DNA of 64,000 nucleotides from Streptomyces sp. DHE7-1. Its GTDB lineage: Bacteria; Actinomycetota; Actinomycetes; Streptomycetales; Streptomycetaceae. This document shows positions 1 through 9,198 of this stretch, piece by piece (the stretch's first letter is position 1; the number at the start of each line of letters is the position of its first letter). Under the pieces are notes generated by a model, which saw only the letters and a program-made list of their open reading frames with translations, did no database searches and was not told the origin of the DNA. Location: the NCBI GenBank assembly GCA_016432725.1, contig JACJDG010000003.1:3534001-3598000 (forward strand). Direction: 5' to 3'. The translations under genes and the position numbers were made by a program.

Positions 1-1
1 C

Positions 2-124
2 GAGCAGCGGGTGCCGGCGGGCGACCACACCCTCGTCATCGGCCGGGTGCTGACCGCCCGGGCCCCGGGCGCCGAGGGCGGCCCGCTGATGTACTTCCGC
101 GGGCGCTACCGGCACTTGGGCTGA
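2..124 (+). CDS. flavin reductase family protein, C-terminal end
   Basis: Only the last 40 residues lie in the window, and the start is off the left edge. The tail reads GDHTLVIGRVL followed by PLMYFRGRYRHLG and a TGA stop. The D-H-x-x-x-I-G-x-V string and the YFRGRY tail are typical of the FMN-binding split-barrel flavin reductases that supply reduced flavin to two-component monooxygenases. The partner enzyme cannot be seen. Confidence 0.72.
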   Translation, partial: EQRVPAGDHTLVIGRVLTARAPGAEGGPLMYFRGRYRHLG

Positions 125-283
125 CCGCCGGCCCGGATCACCGCGCCCCGGTACGGCCCGCACCCGCCCAGCGCCGACCCCAGGGCGGGCGAGTCTTCAC
201 GACTCCTCCACGAAGCGGCTCATCTGTGGGATCGTTCTCACAGGCCGTCAGCAACGCGACGGCCCCGGGGGAGGCAGTTGTCG

Positions 284-1561
284 ATGGCGGACCTGAGCAC
301 CAGTCAACTGATCGTCATAGGCGTCATCGTGGTCGTCGTGCTCGCGCTGATCGTTCTCGGTCTGCGGCGCGGATCGCTGAAAAGCGCCAATTTCCAGGGT
401 CTGGGCGTGAGCGCCGGCGTGGAAGGCGGCGAGGAGACCGCGCCGCTCACGGACCAGACCGTGCAGACGGACGACTTCAAGTCCAAGCGATCCGTGATGC
501 GGATCGTGAAGAGCGCCAGAACGTCCTTCAAGAGGACCCGGTTCACGGACACCACCCTGGAGATCCTTCCGGACGACGGCACGGCCGCACCCGGCCGAAC
601 GGGCACCGAGCCCCCTCCCCCGGCCAGAACACGCCGTGACGGCGGCGTGCCCCTGGGGACGCGAGGGCTCGGCGGAACGAATCGGACAGAGCGGCGGGGA
701 GAACCGGTGCCCGAACCGGCGGAGGACCACCGGCACATCGATCGTGCCGATCAGTTGGCACAGGCGGCGCGCCTCACGGCCCGGGACGCACGGCGGGACG
801 AGGAACGCCAGGCGCTGTTCTTCGAGGGACCGGAGGACATCGGCAAGTCGTCCCTGCTGTTCGAGATCTACGAGCGGCACAGGGCGGACGGCGTCTACTT
901 CGTCGATCTGTCACGCATGGCCATGGAGCACGAGGTGCTCGAGACACTGGCGATGCAGGCGCGCGGCCAGCGGGTCGACGTGCCCAGCTATCGCACCACC
1001 CGTGACCGGTTCGCGGAGCAGTCCGCGTCCACACAGGTCAGCTTCACCAACGTACGGGTCCGGAACTCGGCGTTACAGCTGCTCGCGCAGGCCGAGGACC
1101 GGAGCCTGCGGACCGACGCGCTGAGCGACGCCCTGCTGGACAACCTGGTCGGCGGCACCCGCAGGCCGGTGATCTGCCTCGACGCGTTCGAGGCGTGCGC
1201 CCAGCCGATGCGGGACTGGCTGGGGCGCAGGCTGCTGCCCAACCTGCTGACCCGGCGCGAGGTCAGCGTCTTCGTCGCCGGACGAGAGACGCCCCGCCTG
1301 TCCCGACCGTACTCCGGAGCCGTGCACACGCTCGTGCTGCCACCGTTCGACGTGGACGCCGTGCACGACTGGATCGAGGCGCTCGGGTTCGCCAGCCTCC
1401 GGGACAAGGCCGTGACCATCCAGCGGACGCACGGTGGCGTGCCGGGGCTCCTGGCCGAGTTCTTCGCCTACCACATGGAGCCGGAGGAGGCCGTCCCCGC
1501 GCACCCGGACGGCAATCGGCCCAGCGGCGGCACCGACGATCACGACGGCAGGGACGGCTGA
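284..1561 (+). CDS. membrane-anchored P-loop NTPase (STAND/AAA-like)
   Basis: The protein has 425 residues. The N-terminus carries one hydrophobic helix, about residues 9-28 (QLIVIGVIVVVVLALIVLGL), followed by a basic linker, so it is probably membrane-tethered with the rest in the cytoplasm. A Walker A-like motif GPEDIGKSS sits near residue 185 and a Walker B-like strand VICLDAFEA near 300. ATG 284 is preferred over TTG 278 because GGGGGAGG lies about 9 bases upstream of it. The next gene starts 4 bases after the stop. Its product looks like the helical arm that normally follows such an NTPase domain, so the two may work as a split STAND-like machine. The family is not known to me and the substrate is unknown. 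Confidence 0.75.
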   Translation: MADLSTSQLIVIGVIVVVVLALIVLGLRRGSLKSANFQGLGVSAGVEGGEETAPLTDQTVQTDDFKSKRSVMRIVKSARTSFKRTRFTDTTLEILPDDGTAAPGRTGTEPPPPARTRRDGGVPLGTRGLGGTNRTERRGEPVPEPAEDHRHIDRADQLAQAARLTARDARRDEERQALFFEGPEDIGKSSLLFEIYERHRADGVYFVDLSRMAMEHEVLETLAMQARGQRVDVPSYRTTRDRFAEQSASTQVSFTNVRVRNSALQLLAQAEDRSLRTDALSDALLDNLVGGTRRPVICLDAFEACAQPMRDWLGRRLLPNLLTRREVSVFVAGRETPRLSRPYSGAVHTLVLPPFDVDAVHDWIEALGFASLRDKAVTIQRTHGGVPGLLAEFFAYHMEPEEAVPAHPDGNRPSGGTDDHDGRDG

Positions 1562-1565
1562 GGCC

Positions 1566-3032
1566 ATGACACAGGAATCCGTCGTCCGGCAGGCACTGGC
1601 CCGCTTCGACGAACTGCCCTCGGACCAGGCCACACTGTTGCAGGCGCTCGCCGTGCACCAGTGGTTCACCGCGGGTCTCGCCGCCCACACGGCCGCCGAC
1701 CTCGGCGTGGGGGTGACACCGGAGCGGGTGACCGCGTCCCCCTTCGTGGTGAAGGACCGGGTTCCGCCTCTGGGGTCCACCGGCGGGGAGCAGTACGGCA
1801 TTCGCTCCGTCCTGCGGACCGCCCTGTACGACCGCATGCGCAGCGAGCGGCCGGCGCTGTACCGGCAGGCCCACCGGATCGCGGCCGCCTACTACCACCA
1901 GCCGCTGGAGCCGCTGCGCACCGACCGGCTCACCTGGTACGTGCACGAGATCCGGCACCTGGCGGCCTTCCGCCCGGCTCTGGCGACCGAGCGGCTCGCG
2001 GCGTTCTCACACGGCGCACTCGTCGCCGGGTGCGCCGAGGCCGCCGGCCGTGCCGCGGCCGAGGTGGCCACCGCCTCCGACGCGCCCGGCGACCAGGAAC
2101 TGGCCGGCATCATCAAGTCCGTCGCACAGATCCTGAACGCCCCGGCCCACGTCGACCACGGCACGGTGGTCCTGCTGAACGACCTCCTGACCCGGTACGG
2201 CACGCCCTCGAACCCGGCGGCCACCCGGCTCGTGCTACTCGCCCGCGATCTGGTCGTCCACTACACGGAACGACCGGCCCCGGTCACCCCGCTAACGGCG
2301 CTGGTCGCCCCGGACGCCGCCGCCGCAGTCGATCCGCGCGGAGTGCCGGTCCTGGGCGGTGAACTGCGTCTCCTGGAGGACTTGGCCCACCCGTCGAGAA
2401 CCATCCGGACCCGTGTCCAGCGCGTCGAGCCGACCTCCACCAAGGTGTCCGCCCACCAGGTCACCACCAGGCTCGCCACGGAGGACCGACCCGGCCGGAG
2501 CCTCGTGCTCGCTGACGTCCTGCCGAGCCACCAATGGGATCAGCTCGACGGTCTCCACCTCAGCGAACGCGGTGTCCGGCAGGTCGACGTGCTCCGGGCG
2601 CCCGAGGCGGCCCGTGCCCTGGCCCAGGGCCTCGGCCGGCTCCTCGACACCGGGGAGCGGGCTCCCGGCGCCTCGGGGCGTGCCGATCTGTCCCGGCGGC
2701 TGCACTCGCTCGGCTGGTACGGCGGGAACGACGAGCTGACCGACCTGCTGCAACGCACCCGGCAGGCGGACGACGTGGAGCAGTTCCTGAGGGACCGGGT
2801 GGCCGACCTCATGCACTACACACCCGTCGTGGCCCTGCTGGACGTCTACCCGGGGCTGCCTTCCGAGGTGACCTACGACTACAAGGAGGACTGCGCCACG
2901 CGCCGGGACGACGTCCTGGGCCGTGTCGTCGTGTCGGTCTCCCTCACACTTCCCGTCCAGGTGCAGAACAAGCTGCAGTTCGTCACTCCGGAGGGCCTGG
3001 TGCCCGCCTTCGCCCCCAGGCGGAAGGAGTGA
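1566..3032 (+). CDS. helical partner of the membrane NTPase, unknown function
   Basis: The product has 488 residues with no signal peptide or membrane helix. The first 200 residues resemble the winged-helix and helical part found after NTPase domains in STAND proteins: QATLLQALAVHQWF, then YGIRSVLRTALYDRMRSE and a YRQAHRIAAAYY segment. The rest has no motif I recognise. The reading frame is also open upstream, but ATG 1566 follows the previous stop directly and suits a coupled start. The stop overlaps the GTG of the next gene by three bases (GTGA), so all three genes are one operon. An NTPase arm split from its P-loop domain is unusual. The functional link is inference from order and fold pattern. 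Confidence 0.7.
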   Translation: MTQESVVRQALARFDELPSDQATLLQALAVHQWFTAGLAAHTAADLGVGVTPERVTASPFVVKDRVPPLGSTGGEQYGIRSVLRTALYDRMRSERPALYRQAHRIAAAYYHQPLEPLRTDRLTWYVHEIRHLAAFRPALATERLAAFSHGALVAGCAEAAGRAAAEVATASDAPGDQELAGIIKSVAQILNAPAHVDHGTVVLLNDLLTRYGTPSNPAATRLVLLARDLVVHYTERPAPVTPLTALVAPDAAAAVDPRGVPVLGGELRLLEDLAHPSRTIRTRVQRVEPTSTKVSAHQVTTRLATEDRPGRSLVLADVLPSHQWDQLDGLHLSERGVRQVDVLRAPEAARALAQGLGRLLDTGERAPGASGRADLSRRLHSLGWYGGNDELTDLLQRTRQADDVEQFLRDRVADLMHYTPVVALLDVYPGLPSEVTYDYKEDCATRRDDVLGRVVVSVSLTLPVQVQNKLQFVTPEGLVPAFAPRRKE

Positions 3033-3567
3033 GTCTCGTCCCCGTCCGTACCGGGCGCTCCAGCTCGACGCTGCAGCAGTTCGATGTCGAGACCGAGCGC
3101 GTCGAGGAAGAGACCGCGGCTCGGATCACGGTCGATCTCGGATACCGGTTGCCGGACCGTGAGTACCGGGAGGCGTCGCGCACCGCTCTGCTCTGCATGG
3201 CCCTGTCGGCCCTCGCCCTGCTGCTGCTGTTCGCCAGCACGACCCTGGTGGTCATCTACGGCTCCCTCATCGCCAGCGCCCTGGCCGCCCTGGACACCCC
3301 AAGGACGGCTTCCACCATGACGGGAACGAGCCGCTCCACGTGTTCGCGGGCAGACGGCTCCGCCGGCTCCGGCAGAGCAACACGCTGGTGGCGTTCGCGG
3401 CGGCGGCGACCCCCAACGCCAACTCGGTCCTGGCGAGCCTGGTCACCTCCGGCGCGGCATTCCTGTGGTGCCTGTTCTCCCTGATGCGCGTGGAGCAGGC
3501 CCGGAGGAGCGCCGAGCGTCCCCTGTCCGGATCGCCACGCTCCCCCCGGCGCACGCTGGCCGGATGA
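3029..3567 (+). CDS. small two-helix membrane protein, frame broken once
   Basis: This is the third gene of the NTPase operon, with a GTG start overlapping the previous stop. Two hydrophobic segments are visible: ALLCMALSALALLLLFAST with LVVIYGSLIA, and near the C-terminus LVTSGAAFLWCLFSLM. The first frame runs to LAALDTP near 3298. The rest (KDGFHHDGNEPLHVFAGRR onward) continues one frame over. Adding one C to the CCCC run at 3297-3300 gives a single 179-residue protein. I therefore treat the break as a likely base-calling deletion. The long read-through in the first frame after the break is an arginine-rich out-of-frame artefact. The function is unknown. It may be the membrane component of the system. 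Confidence 0.6.
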
Positions 3568-3576
3568 GCTCCTCCG

Positions 3577-4014
3577 TCAGCCCCAGTCCCGCCCCGAGCG
3601 GCCGCGCTTGCGGTCCGAGCGCTGCTTCTTCTCACGCAGCCGGCGCTCGTTGATGCCGCGGGGGATGCGGGTGGGGCGGCGGGGCTTGGGCGGGGGCGCG
3701 GTGGCCTCGGCGAGGAGGGCGGCGAGGCGTACGGCGGCGGCCTCGCGGTTGCGCCACTGGGAGCGGTGCTCGGAGGACCGTACGACGACCACGCCGTCCA
3801 CCAGCCGTCCGGCCAGCCGGTGCAGCGCCCGCTCCTTCCACACCGGCGGCAGCGCCTCGGTGCGCGCCAGGTCGAAGCGCAGCTCGACCTGCGAGTCGCT
3901 GGTGTTGACGTGCTGCCCGCCCGGCCCCGAGGACCTGGAGAAACGCCACATCAGCTCGGCCTCGGGCAGCGAGACCGAACCGCGGATGACATGGGGACCG
4001 GACATGCCTTCCAT
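3577..4014 (-). CDS. arfB: ribosome-rescue peptidyl-tRNA hydrolase ArfB
   Basis: This 145-residue class I release-factor-like protein frees stalled ribosomes by hydrolysing peptidyl-tRNA. The catalytic GGQ is present in SSGPGGQHVNTSDSQVELRF (about residues 29-48). The basic C-terminal tail, rich in K and R (INERRLREKKQRSDRKRGRSG), is the part that enters the empty mRNA channel in this family. The length matches bacterial ArfB (about 140). A second ATG at 4005 (MSGPHVIRGSV) could also be the start; neither site has a strong ribosome-binding sequence. It converges with the preceding operon and is divergent from terD. Confidence 0.9.
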   Translation of the reverse strand: MEGMSGPHVIRGSVSLPEAELMWRFSRSSGPGGQHVNTSDSQVELRFDLARTEALPPVWKERALHRLAGRLVDGVVVVRSSEHRSQWRNREAAAVRLAALLAEATAPPPKPRRPTRIPRGINERRLREKKQRSDRKRGRSGRDWG

Positions 4015-4184
4015 GTTCCCGGCCCGACCGGTCCCACGTCACCCGGTTTTCGCCGGTGACGGCCACATGGGTAAAAAAGGTAAAGGGACCCGGAACCACC
4101 GGTACCCCCCTCGACGTTCTCCCCGGTGACGGTAGCTTCGTCGGCACAGATGCGCACGAATAACTAGGGAAGGGACTCCCAATC

Positions 4185-4760
4185 ATGGCTGTAAGCCTGT
4201 CCAAGGGTGGCAACGTCTCGCTCACCAAGGAGGCTCCGGGCCTGACCGCCGTCACCGTGGGCCTCGGCTGGGACGTCCGCACCACCACCGGCACGGACTT
4301 CGACCTGGACGCCTCCGCCATCGCGGTCAACACGCAGGGCAAGGTCTACTCGGACGCCCACTTCGTCTTCTTCAACAACAAGCAGACGCCGGACAACTCC
4401 ATCGTCCACACCGGTGACAACCGCACCGGCGAGGGCGCCGGCGACGACGAGGCGATCAACGTCAACCTGGCCGCGCTCCCGGCCGACATCGACAAGATCG
4501 TCTTCCCGGTCTCCATCTACGACGCCGAGAACCGCGGCCAGAACTTCGGCCAGGTCCGCAACGCCTACATCCGCATCGTCAACCAGGCCGGCGGCGCCGA
4601 GATCGCCCGCTACGACCTCTCCGAGGACGCCGCCACCGAGACGGCCATGGTCTTCGGCGAGCTGTACCGCAACGGCGCGGAGTGGAAGTTCCGCGCGGTC
4701 GGCCAGGGTTACGCCTCGGGCCTGGTGGGCATCGCCCAGGACTTCGGTGTGAACGTCTGA
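4185..4760 (+). CDS. terD: TerD-family calcium-binding stress protein
   Basis: The protein has 191 residues, the normal size for TerD. It shows the family pattern GLGWDVRTTTGTDFDLDAS near residue 26, the DAHFVFFNN strand, and the acidic stretch ENRGQNFGQVRNAYIRI. In the family these residues hold calcium in a beta-sandwich. TerD proteins are abundant in Streptomyces and have been tied to tellurite and oxidative stress and to differentiation. The ATG follows GGGAAGGGAC by about 8 bases. The gene stands alone and ends at a strong hairpin. Confidence 0.93.
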   Translation: MAVSLSKGGNVSLTKEAPGLTAVTVGLGWDVRTTTGTDFDLDASAIAVNTQGKVYSDAHFVFFNNKQTPDNSIVHTGDNRTGEGAGDDEAINVNLAALPADIDKIVFPVSIYDAENRGQNFGQVRNAYIRIVNQAGGAEIARYDLSEDAATETAMVFGELYRNGAEWKFRAVGQGYASGLVGIAQDFGVNV

Positions 4761-4779
4761 CGCACGGCGCGTCGAGCGG

Positions 4780-4823
4780 AAGCCCCCTGCCCCGGCCCGG
4801 CCCGGCCCGCGGGCAGGGGGCTT
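4780..4823 (+). terminator. terD terminator hairpin
   Basis: A 13-bp perfect inverted repeat (AAGCCCCCTGCCC and its complement) flanks an 18-base GC-rich loop 20 bases after the terD stop. Confidence 0.8.
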
Positions 4824-4893
4824 CCCCGCGCCCGCCCGCGGGCACCCGGAAATCCGGCGGAGACGCCGGCACCCCGCGCGATACGTTGCCCGC

Positions 4894-5837
4894 GTGATCC
4901 TCGAACCCCTCGCCCTCACCGCCGATCATGACCTCCCCGCCCCGCTGCTCACCGAGCTGACGGCGCTCTACGCCTCCAACCGCGCCTTCCACGCGCTCAG
5001 CGGCGACTTCCCCGACCCGGACGACGTCCGGAGCGAGCAGGTGGCGGCGGCGCTGGCCGACGAACTGGCCCAGCCGGGCGCCGAGGTGCTGCTGGCCCGG
5101 TCCGAGGGACGTCTGGTCGCGGTCGTGATCACGCTGGCCCACCACCCCGACCCGGCCGACCCCGACCCGTGGATCGGGCTGCTGATGGTGGACGCGGCCG
5201 AACAGGGCAAGGGCCACGGCAGCCGGGTCGCCACGGCGGTCGAGGAGCGCTTCCGGGCCGCCGGCCGCCGGGCCGTGCGCCTGGCCGTCCTGGACGACAA
5301 CCCCGGGGCGCTGGCCTTCTGGACCGCCCTCGGCTACGAGGTCGTCGACCACCGCCCCGACCACGCCCTCGGCCGCCCCTGCGCCGTGCTGCGCAAGGTG
5401 CTGCGGACACCCCGGCAGGCCGCCCGGGTCGCCGTCGTGGACCCGGACGGCGCGGTGCTGCTCTTCCGGTACGACAACGTCGAGGTCGGCGTCCACTGGG
5501 CGCTGCCGGGCGGCGGCCTGGAGCCGGGCGAGACCCCCGCGAGGGCGCCCTGCGGGAACTGGCCGAGGAGACCGGCTGGACCGACCTGCTGCCGGGCCCG
5601 CTGCTGTGCACCTGGGAGCACGACTTCACGCACACGGGCGTGCCCGTCCACCAGCACGAGCACGTCTACGTCACCCACGGTCCGCGCCGGGAGCCGGGCG
5701 GCCCCGGTCTGGCCGCCGCGCACGCCGCCGACGGCATCCTCACCTGGCGCTGGTGGAGCAGGCCGGAGCTGGCCGGGGAGCCGGAGCCGGTCTGGCCGCC
5801 CGGCCTCGCCCGGCTGCTGGACGAGTGGGAGGGCTGA
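4894..5837 (+). CDS. GNAT acetyltransferase fused to a Nudix hydrolase, frame broken once
   Basis: Residues 1-170 form an N-acetyltransferase domain (acetyl-CoA loop around EQGKGHGSRVATA, then LAVLDDNPGALAFWTALGYE). After a short linker a Nudix domain starts at AARVAVVDPDGAVLLFRYDN. The Nudix box G-x5-E-x7-REUxEExGU is complete only when one C is added to the CCCCC run near 5537. Then GGLEPGE is followed by TPREGAL and RELAEETGW, and the 314-residue protein runs to the TGA at 5835. The fusion would couple acetyl transfer to hydrolysis of a nucleoside-diphosphate-linked compound. The substrate is unknown. GTG 4894 is used because it opens the GNAT domain directly; no clear ribosome-binding site is visible. 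Confidence 0.82.
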
Positions 5838-6100
5838 GGGCGCGGTGGACCGGCCGGGCCGCGAGGTGTGACGCCAGAGGCCTCAAATCCGCTGTGGAAT
5901 TGATGAGTTGAGCACTCGGCACCCGTCCGGATAGCGGTTCCGGAGGAACGTTATTTGGAAACGAACACGTAAAGTCTTGTCGGCGCTCTGTCAAATTGGG
6001 GCCTACCGGTGTCACTCTCTCCGCACCCGCCGCAGTTGTACGTCCCCTGTGCCCCAACTGTGTCTCCGGCCCCACCGGAGGCCAGCCATAAGGAGATCGA

Positions 6101-7726
6101 GTGACTCAGCACCCCAGCGCCTCCCGCAGGACCGCCGTGCGCGCCGCCGCGCTGGCCGGCTCGGCGGCGATGGTCGTCCTCGCGCTGCAGAACGGCTCCG
6201 CCACCGCCGCCCCCACGCACACCCCCGGCGCCACGGCCGTCCCGCTCAGCGCCCCGGCCCGTGCCGCCGCCATCGAGACGGCCCAGCGGCACGCCGGTGC
6301 CGCGGCCCACGAGCTCGGGCTCGGCGCGAAGGAGAAGCTGGTCGTCCGGGACGTGGTCAAGGACGCGAACGGCACCGTCCACACCCGTTACGAGCGGACG
6401 TACGCGGGTCTTCCCGTGCTCGGCGGTGACCTGGTCACCCACGTGGCGAAGAACGGCTCGCTCGAGGGCGTCAGCAAGGCCGCCAAGGCCCGCATATCCG
6501 TGCCGACCACCACGGCCGCCGTCTCCGCCACGAGCGCGAAGAAGACCGCCCTCAAGGCCGCGGACACCGCGAAGGCCACCGCGTCGTCCTCCCGCAAGGT
6601 GGTCTGGGCGGCCGGCGCCAAGCCGGTCCTCGCCTACGAGTCCGTCGTCAAGGGCGTCCAGCACGACGGCACCCCGAGCGAGCTGCACGTCGTCACCGAC
6701 GCGCGGACCGGCAAGAAGGTCTACTCCTACGAGGCGATCGACACCGGCACGGGCACCAGCCAGTACAGCGGCACGGTCACCATCGGCACCACCGCCTCCG
6801 CCTCCGGCGGCTACGACCTGATCGACGGCGGCCGCGGCGGTCACAAGACCTACGACCTGAACGGCGGCACCAGCGGCACCGGCACCCTCTTCCACGACGC
6901 CGACGACGTCTGGGGCAACGGCACCGTCTCCAACCGCCAGACCGCCGCCGTGGACGCCGCCTACGGCGCCGCCGTCACCTGGGACTTCTACAAGGCCGCC
7001 TTCAACCGCAACGGCATCGCGGGCGACGGCAGGGCCGCCTACTCACGCGTCCACTACGGCAACGCCTACGTCAACGCCTTCTGGGACGACAGCTGCTTCT
7101 GCATGACCTACGGCGACGGCTCCGGCAACGCGGACCCGCTGACCTCGCTCGACGTGGCCGGCCACGAGATGAGCCACGGTCTGACCGCGGCCACGGCCAA
7201 GCTCAACTACCGGGGCGAGTCCGGCGGTCTGAACGAGGCCACCAGCGACATCATGGGCACCTCGGTGGAGTTCTTCGCGAACAACTCCTCCGACCCCGGT
7301 GACTACCTCATCGGCGAGAAGATCGACATCAACGGCAACGGCACCCCGCTGCGCTACATGGACAAGCCCAGCAAGGACGGCGGCTCCGCCGACTACTGGT
7401 CGAAGTCCGTCGGCCGTCTGGACGTGCACTACTCGTCCGGTGTCGCCAACCACTTCTTCTACCTGCTGTCCGAGGGCAGCGGCGCGAAGACGGTCAACGG
7501 GGTGTCCTACAACTCCCCGACGTACGACGGTTCCACCGTCACCGGGATCGGCCGGGACAAGGCGATCCAGATCTGGTACAAGGCCCTGAGCACGTACTTC
7601 ACCTCGACCACCAACTACGCGGGCGCCCGCACCGGCACCCTGCAGGCGGCGGCCGCCCTGTACGGCTCGGGCAGCGCGGAGTACAACGCGGTGGCGGCGG
7701 CCTGGAAGGCCGTCAACGTCAACTAG
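6101..7726 (+). CDS. secreted M4 (thermolysin-like) neutral metalloprotease
   Basis: The 541-residue preproenzyme has a signal peptide (about residues 1-37, ending SATAAP), then a FTP/propeptide region with YERTYAGLPVLGGDLVTHV, then the catalytic M4 domain. Zinc ligands are in HEMSH (HExxH) and GGLNEATSD (third ligand Glu). The C-terminal helical domain contains the usual SSGVANHFFYLLSEG, whose His is the transition-state residue. An AAGGAGAT site sits 5 bases before the GTG start. It is a typical Streptomyces extracellular endopeptidase for protein feeding. It converges with an aminopeptidase gene, a natural partner in complete peptide breakdown. Confidence 0.95.
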   Translation: MTQHPSASRRTAVRAAALAGSAAMVVLALQNGSATAAPTHTPGATAVPLSAPARAAAIETAQRHAGAAAHELGLGAKEKLVVRDVVKDANGTVHTRYERTYAGLPVLGGDLVTHVAKNGSLEGVSKAAKARISVPTTTAAVSATSAKKTALKAADTAKATASSSRKVVWAAGAKPVLAYESVVKGVQHDGTPSELHVVTDARTGKKVYSYEAIDTGTGTSQYSGTVTIGTTASASGGYDLIDGGRGGHKTYDLNGGTSGTGTLFHDADDVWGNGTVSNRQTAAVDAAYGAAVTWDFYKAAFNRNGIAGDGRAAYSRVHYGNAYVNAFWDDSCFCMTYGDGSGNADPLTSLDVAGHEMSHGLTAATAKLNYRGESGGLNEATSDIMGTSVEFFANNSSDPGDYLIGEKIDINGNGTPLRYMDKPSKDGGSADYWSKSVGRLDVHYSSGVANHFFYLLSEGSGAKTVNGVSYNSPTYDGSTVTGIGRDKAIQIWYKALSTYFTSTTNYAGARTGTLQAAAALYGSGSAEYNAVAAAWKAVNVN

Positions 7727-7762
7727 TCCCGCGCGGCGGGTCCCAGGCAGCCGGGCCGTCCG

Positions 7763-9154
7763 TCACGGGCGGTCCGGTTTGCCGTCTCCGTAGAGCCAGT
7801 CCCGCCAGATCTCGCCGAAGTCCTTGTCCGGGGCCTTCCTCTCCACGAACGCGGTGAACCGTGCGGTGTCGGCGGTGCCGTGGCGGTGCGCGGCGGCCCA
7901 GCCCTGGAGGATGTCGTAGAAGGTGTCGTCGCCGACCTTTTGGCGGATCTTCTGCAGCACCATCGCGCCGCGCTCGTAGACCGGGGTCCCGGAGACCTGC
8001 GCGGCGCCCGCCGGCCTCGCCGGCGGGAAGTCCCAGACCGCGTCGTCGTCGCCGTCGTACAGGTCGTCGAAGGTCTGCTGGGCGCTCTTGCCGCCGTGGT
8101 CCTCCTGGTACAGCCACTCCGCGTACGTCGCGAAGCCCTCGTTGAGCCACATGTCCCGCCAGCTCCCCGGGGTGACCGAGTCGCCGTACCACTGGTGGGC
8201 GAGTTCGTGGACGAGCGTGCCGGTGTCGGGGGCGCCGGGGAAGACGGGGCGGGTCTGGGTCTCCAGGGCGTACTGAGCGTCGCCCGGGCGGTCGACGACC
8301 GCTCCGGCGGAGGAGAAGGGGTACGGCCCGAAGTTGTACTCCTCCCACGCGAGGATCTCCGGGATCTTCGCCAGCACGTCCTTGCTCGCCTTCGCCTGCC
8401 CGGGGTCGACGGCGGTGAGGACCGGCAGGCCGTGCGGCCCGGTGGTGCGGCCGATGTCGTAGTGGCCGACGGCGACGGTGGCCACGTAGCTCGCCATCGG
8501 CTCGGCGGTGTGCCAGGAGTACGTCGTCCGGCCGCCCTTGCTGGTCCGGCCGGTCAGCTCCCCGTTCGAGACGGCCTGCAGGCCGTCGGGCACGGTGACC
8601 GTGATGTCGTACGCCGCCTTGTCCGAGGGGTGGTGGTTGCCGGGGAACCACGCCATCGAGCCGACCGGCTCGCCCAGGCCGAGCGCGCCGTCGGCGGTGG
8701 GCAGCCAGCCCTCCTTGGACCCGTCGGGGTCGGTGAGGGTCCGCGGGGTGCCGGAGTAGCGGACGGTGGCGGTGAAGGTCTCGCCGTCGCGGAGGTCGTC
8801 GTGGGGGCGGACGGTGAGTTCCTGGCCGGCGCGGTTCCAGCGGGCCTCCTCGCCCTCGACGGTGACCGAGCCGACGTCCAGTCCGTCGAGGTCGAGGTCG
8901 AAGGCGGTCAGGTCCTGGGTGGCGCGGGCGGTGATCACGGCCCTGCCGGTGAGCCGGCGGGTGTCCGGGGTGTAGTCGAGGGTCAGGGCGTAGTGGGTGA
9001 CGTCGTAGCCGCCGTTGCCCGCCTTCGGGAAGTAGGGGTCGTGCACGCCCGAGCCGCCCGGGGTGCCGCGGACACCGCCGTCGCACGCGGTGCCGGTGAG
9101 CGCGAGCGCGAGGAGGGCCGCGACGGCCGGGACAAGGCGTGCGGATCTGGACAT
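7763..9154 (-). CDS. M1-family metallo-aminopeptidase lipoprotein
   Basis: The 463-residue protein begins with a lipoprotein signal whose lipobox is LTGTAC (Cys near residue 24), so it is probably anchored outside the membrane. An M1 N-terminal beta-domain (VTHYALTLDYTP) precedes the catalytic domain with HELAHQWYGDSV (HExxH) and NEGFATYAE, the third zinc ligand 18 residues on. At 463 residues it lacks the large C-terminal helical domain of PepN-type enzymes, as in other short actinobacterial M1 lipoproteins. It removes N-terminal residues from peptides and lies tail-to-tail with the M4 protease. Confidence 0.93.
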   Translation of the reverse strand: MSRSARLVPAVAALLALALTGTACDGGVRGTPGGSGVHDPYFPKAGNGGYDVTHYALTLDYTPDTRRLTGRAVITARATQDLTAFDLDLDGLDVGSVTVEGEEARWNRAGQELTVRPHDDLRDGETFTATVRYSGTPRTLTDPDGSKEGWLPTADGALGLGEPVGSMAWFPGNHHPSDKAAYDITVTVPDGLQAVSNGELTGRTSKGGRTTYSWHTAEPMASYVATVAVGHYDIGRTTGPHGLPVLTAVDPGQAKASKDVLAKIPEILAWEEYNFGPYPFSSAGAVVDRPGDAQYALETQTRPVFPGAPDTGTLVHELAHQWYGDSVTPGSWRDMWLNEGFATYAEWLYQEDHGGKSAQQTFDDLYDGDDDAVWDFPPARPAGAAQVSGTPVYERGAMVLQKIRQKVGDDTFYDILQGWAAAHRHGTADTARFTAFVERKAPDKDFGEIWRDWLYGDGKPDRP

Positions 9155-9198
9155 GTCAGTGATCCTACGGCGGCGGCGCGGACCGGAGCGGGGGTGCC

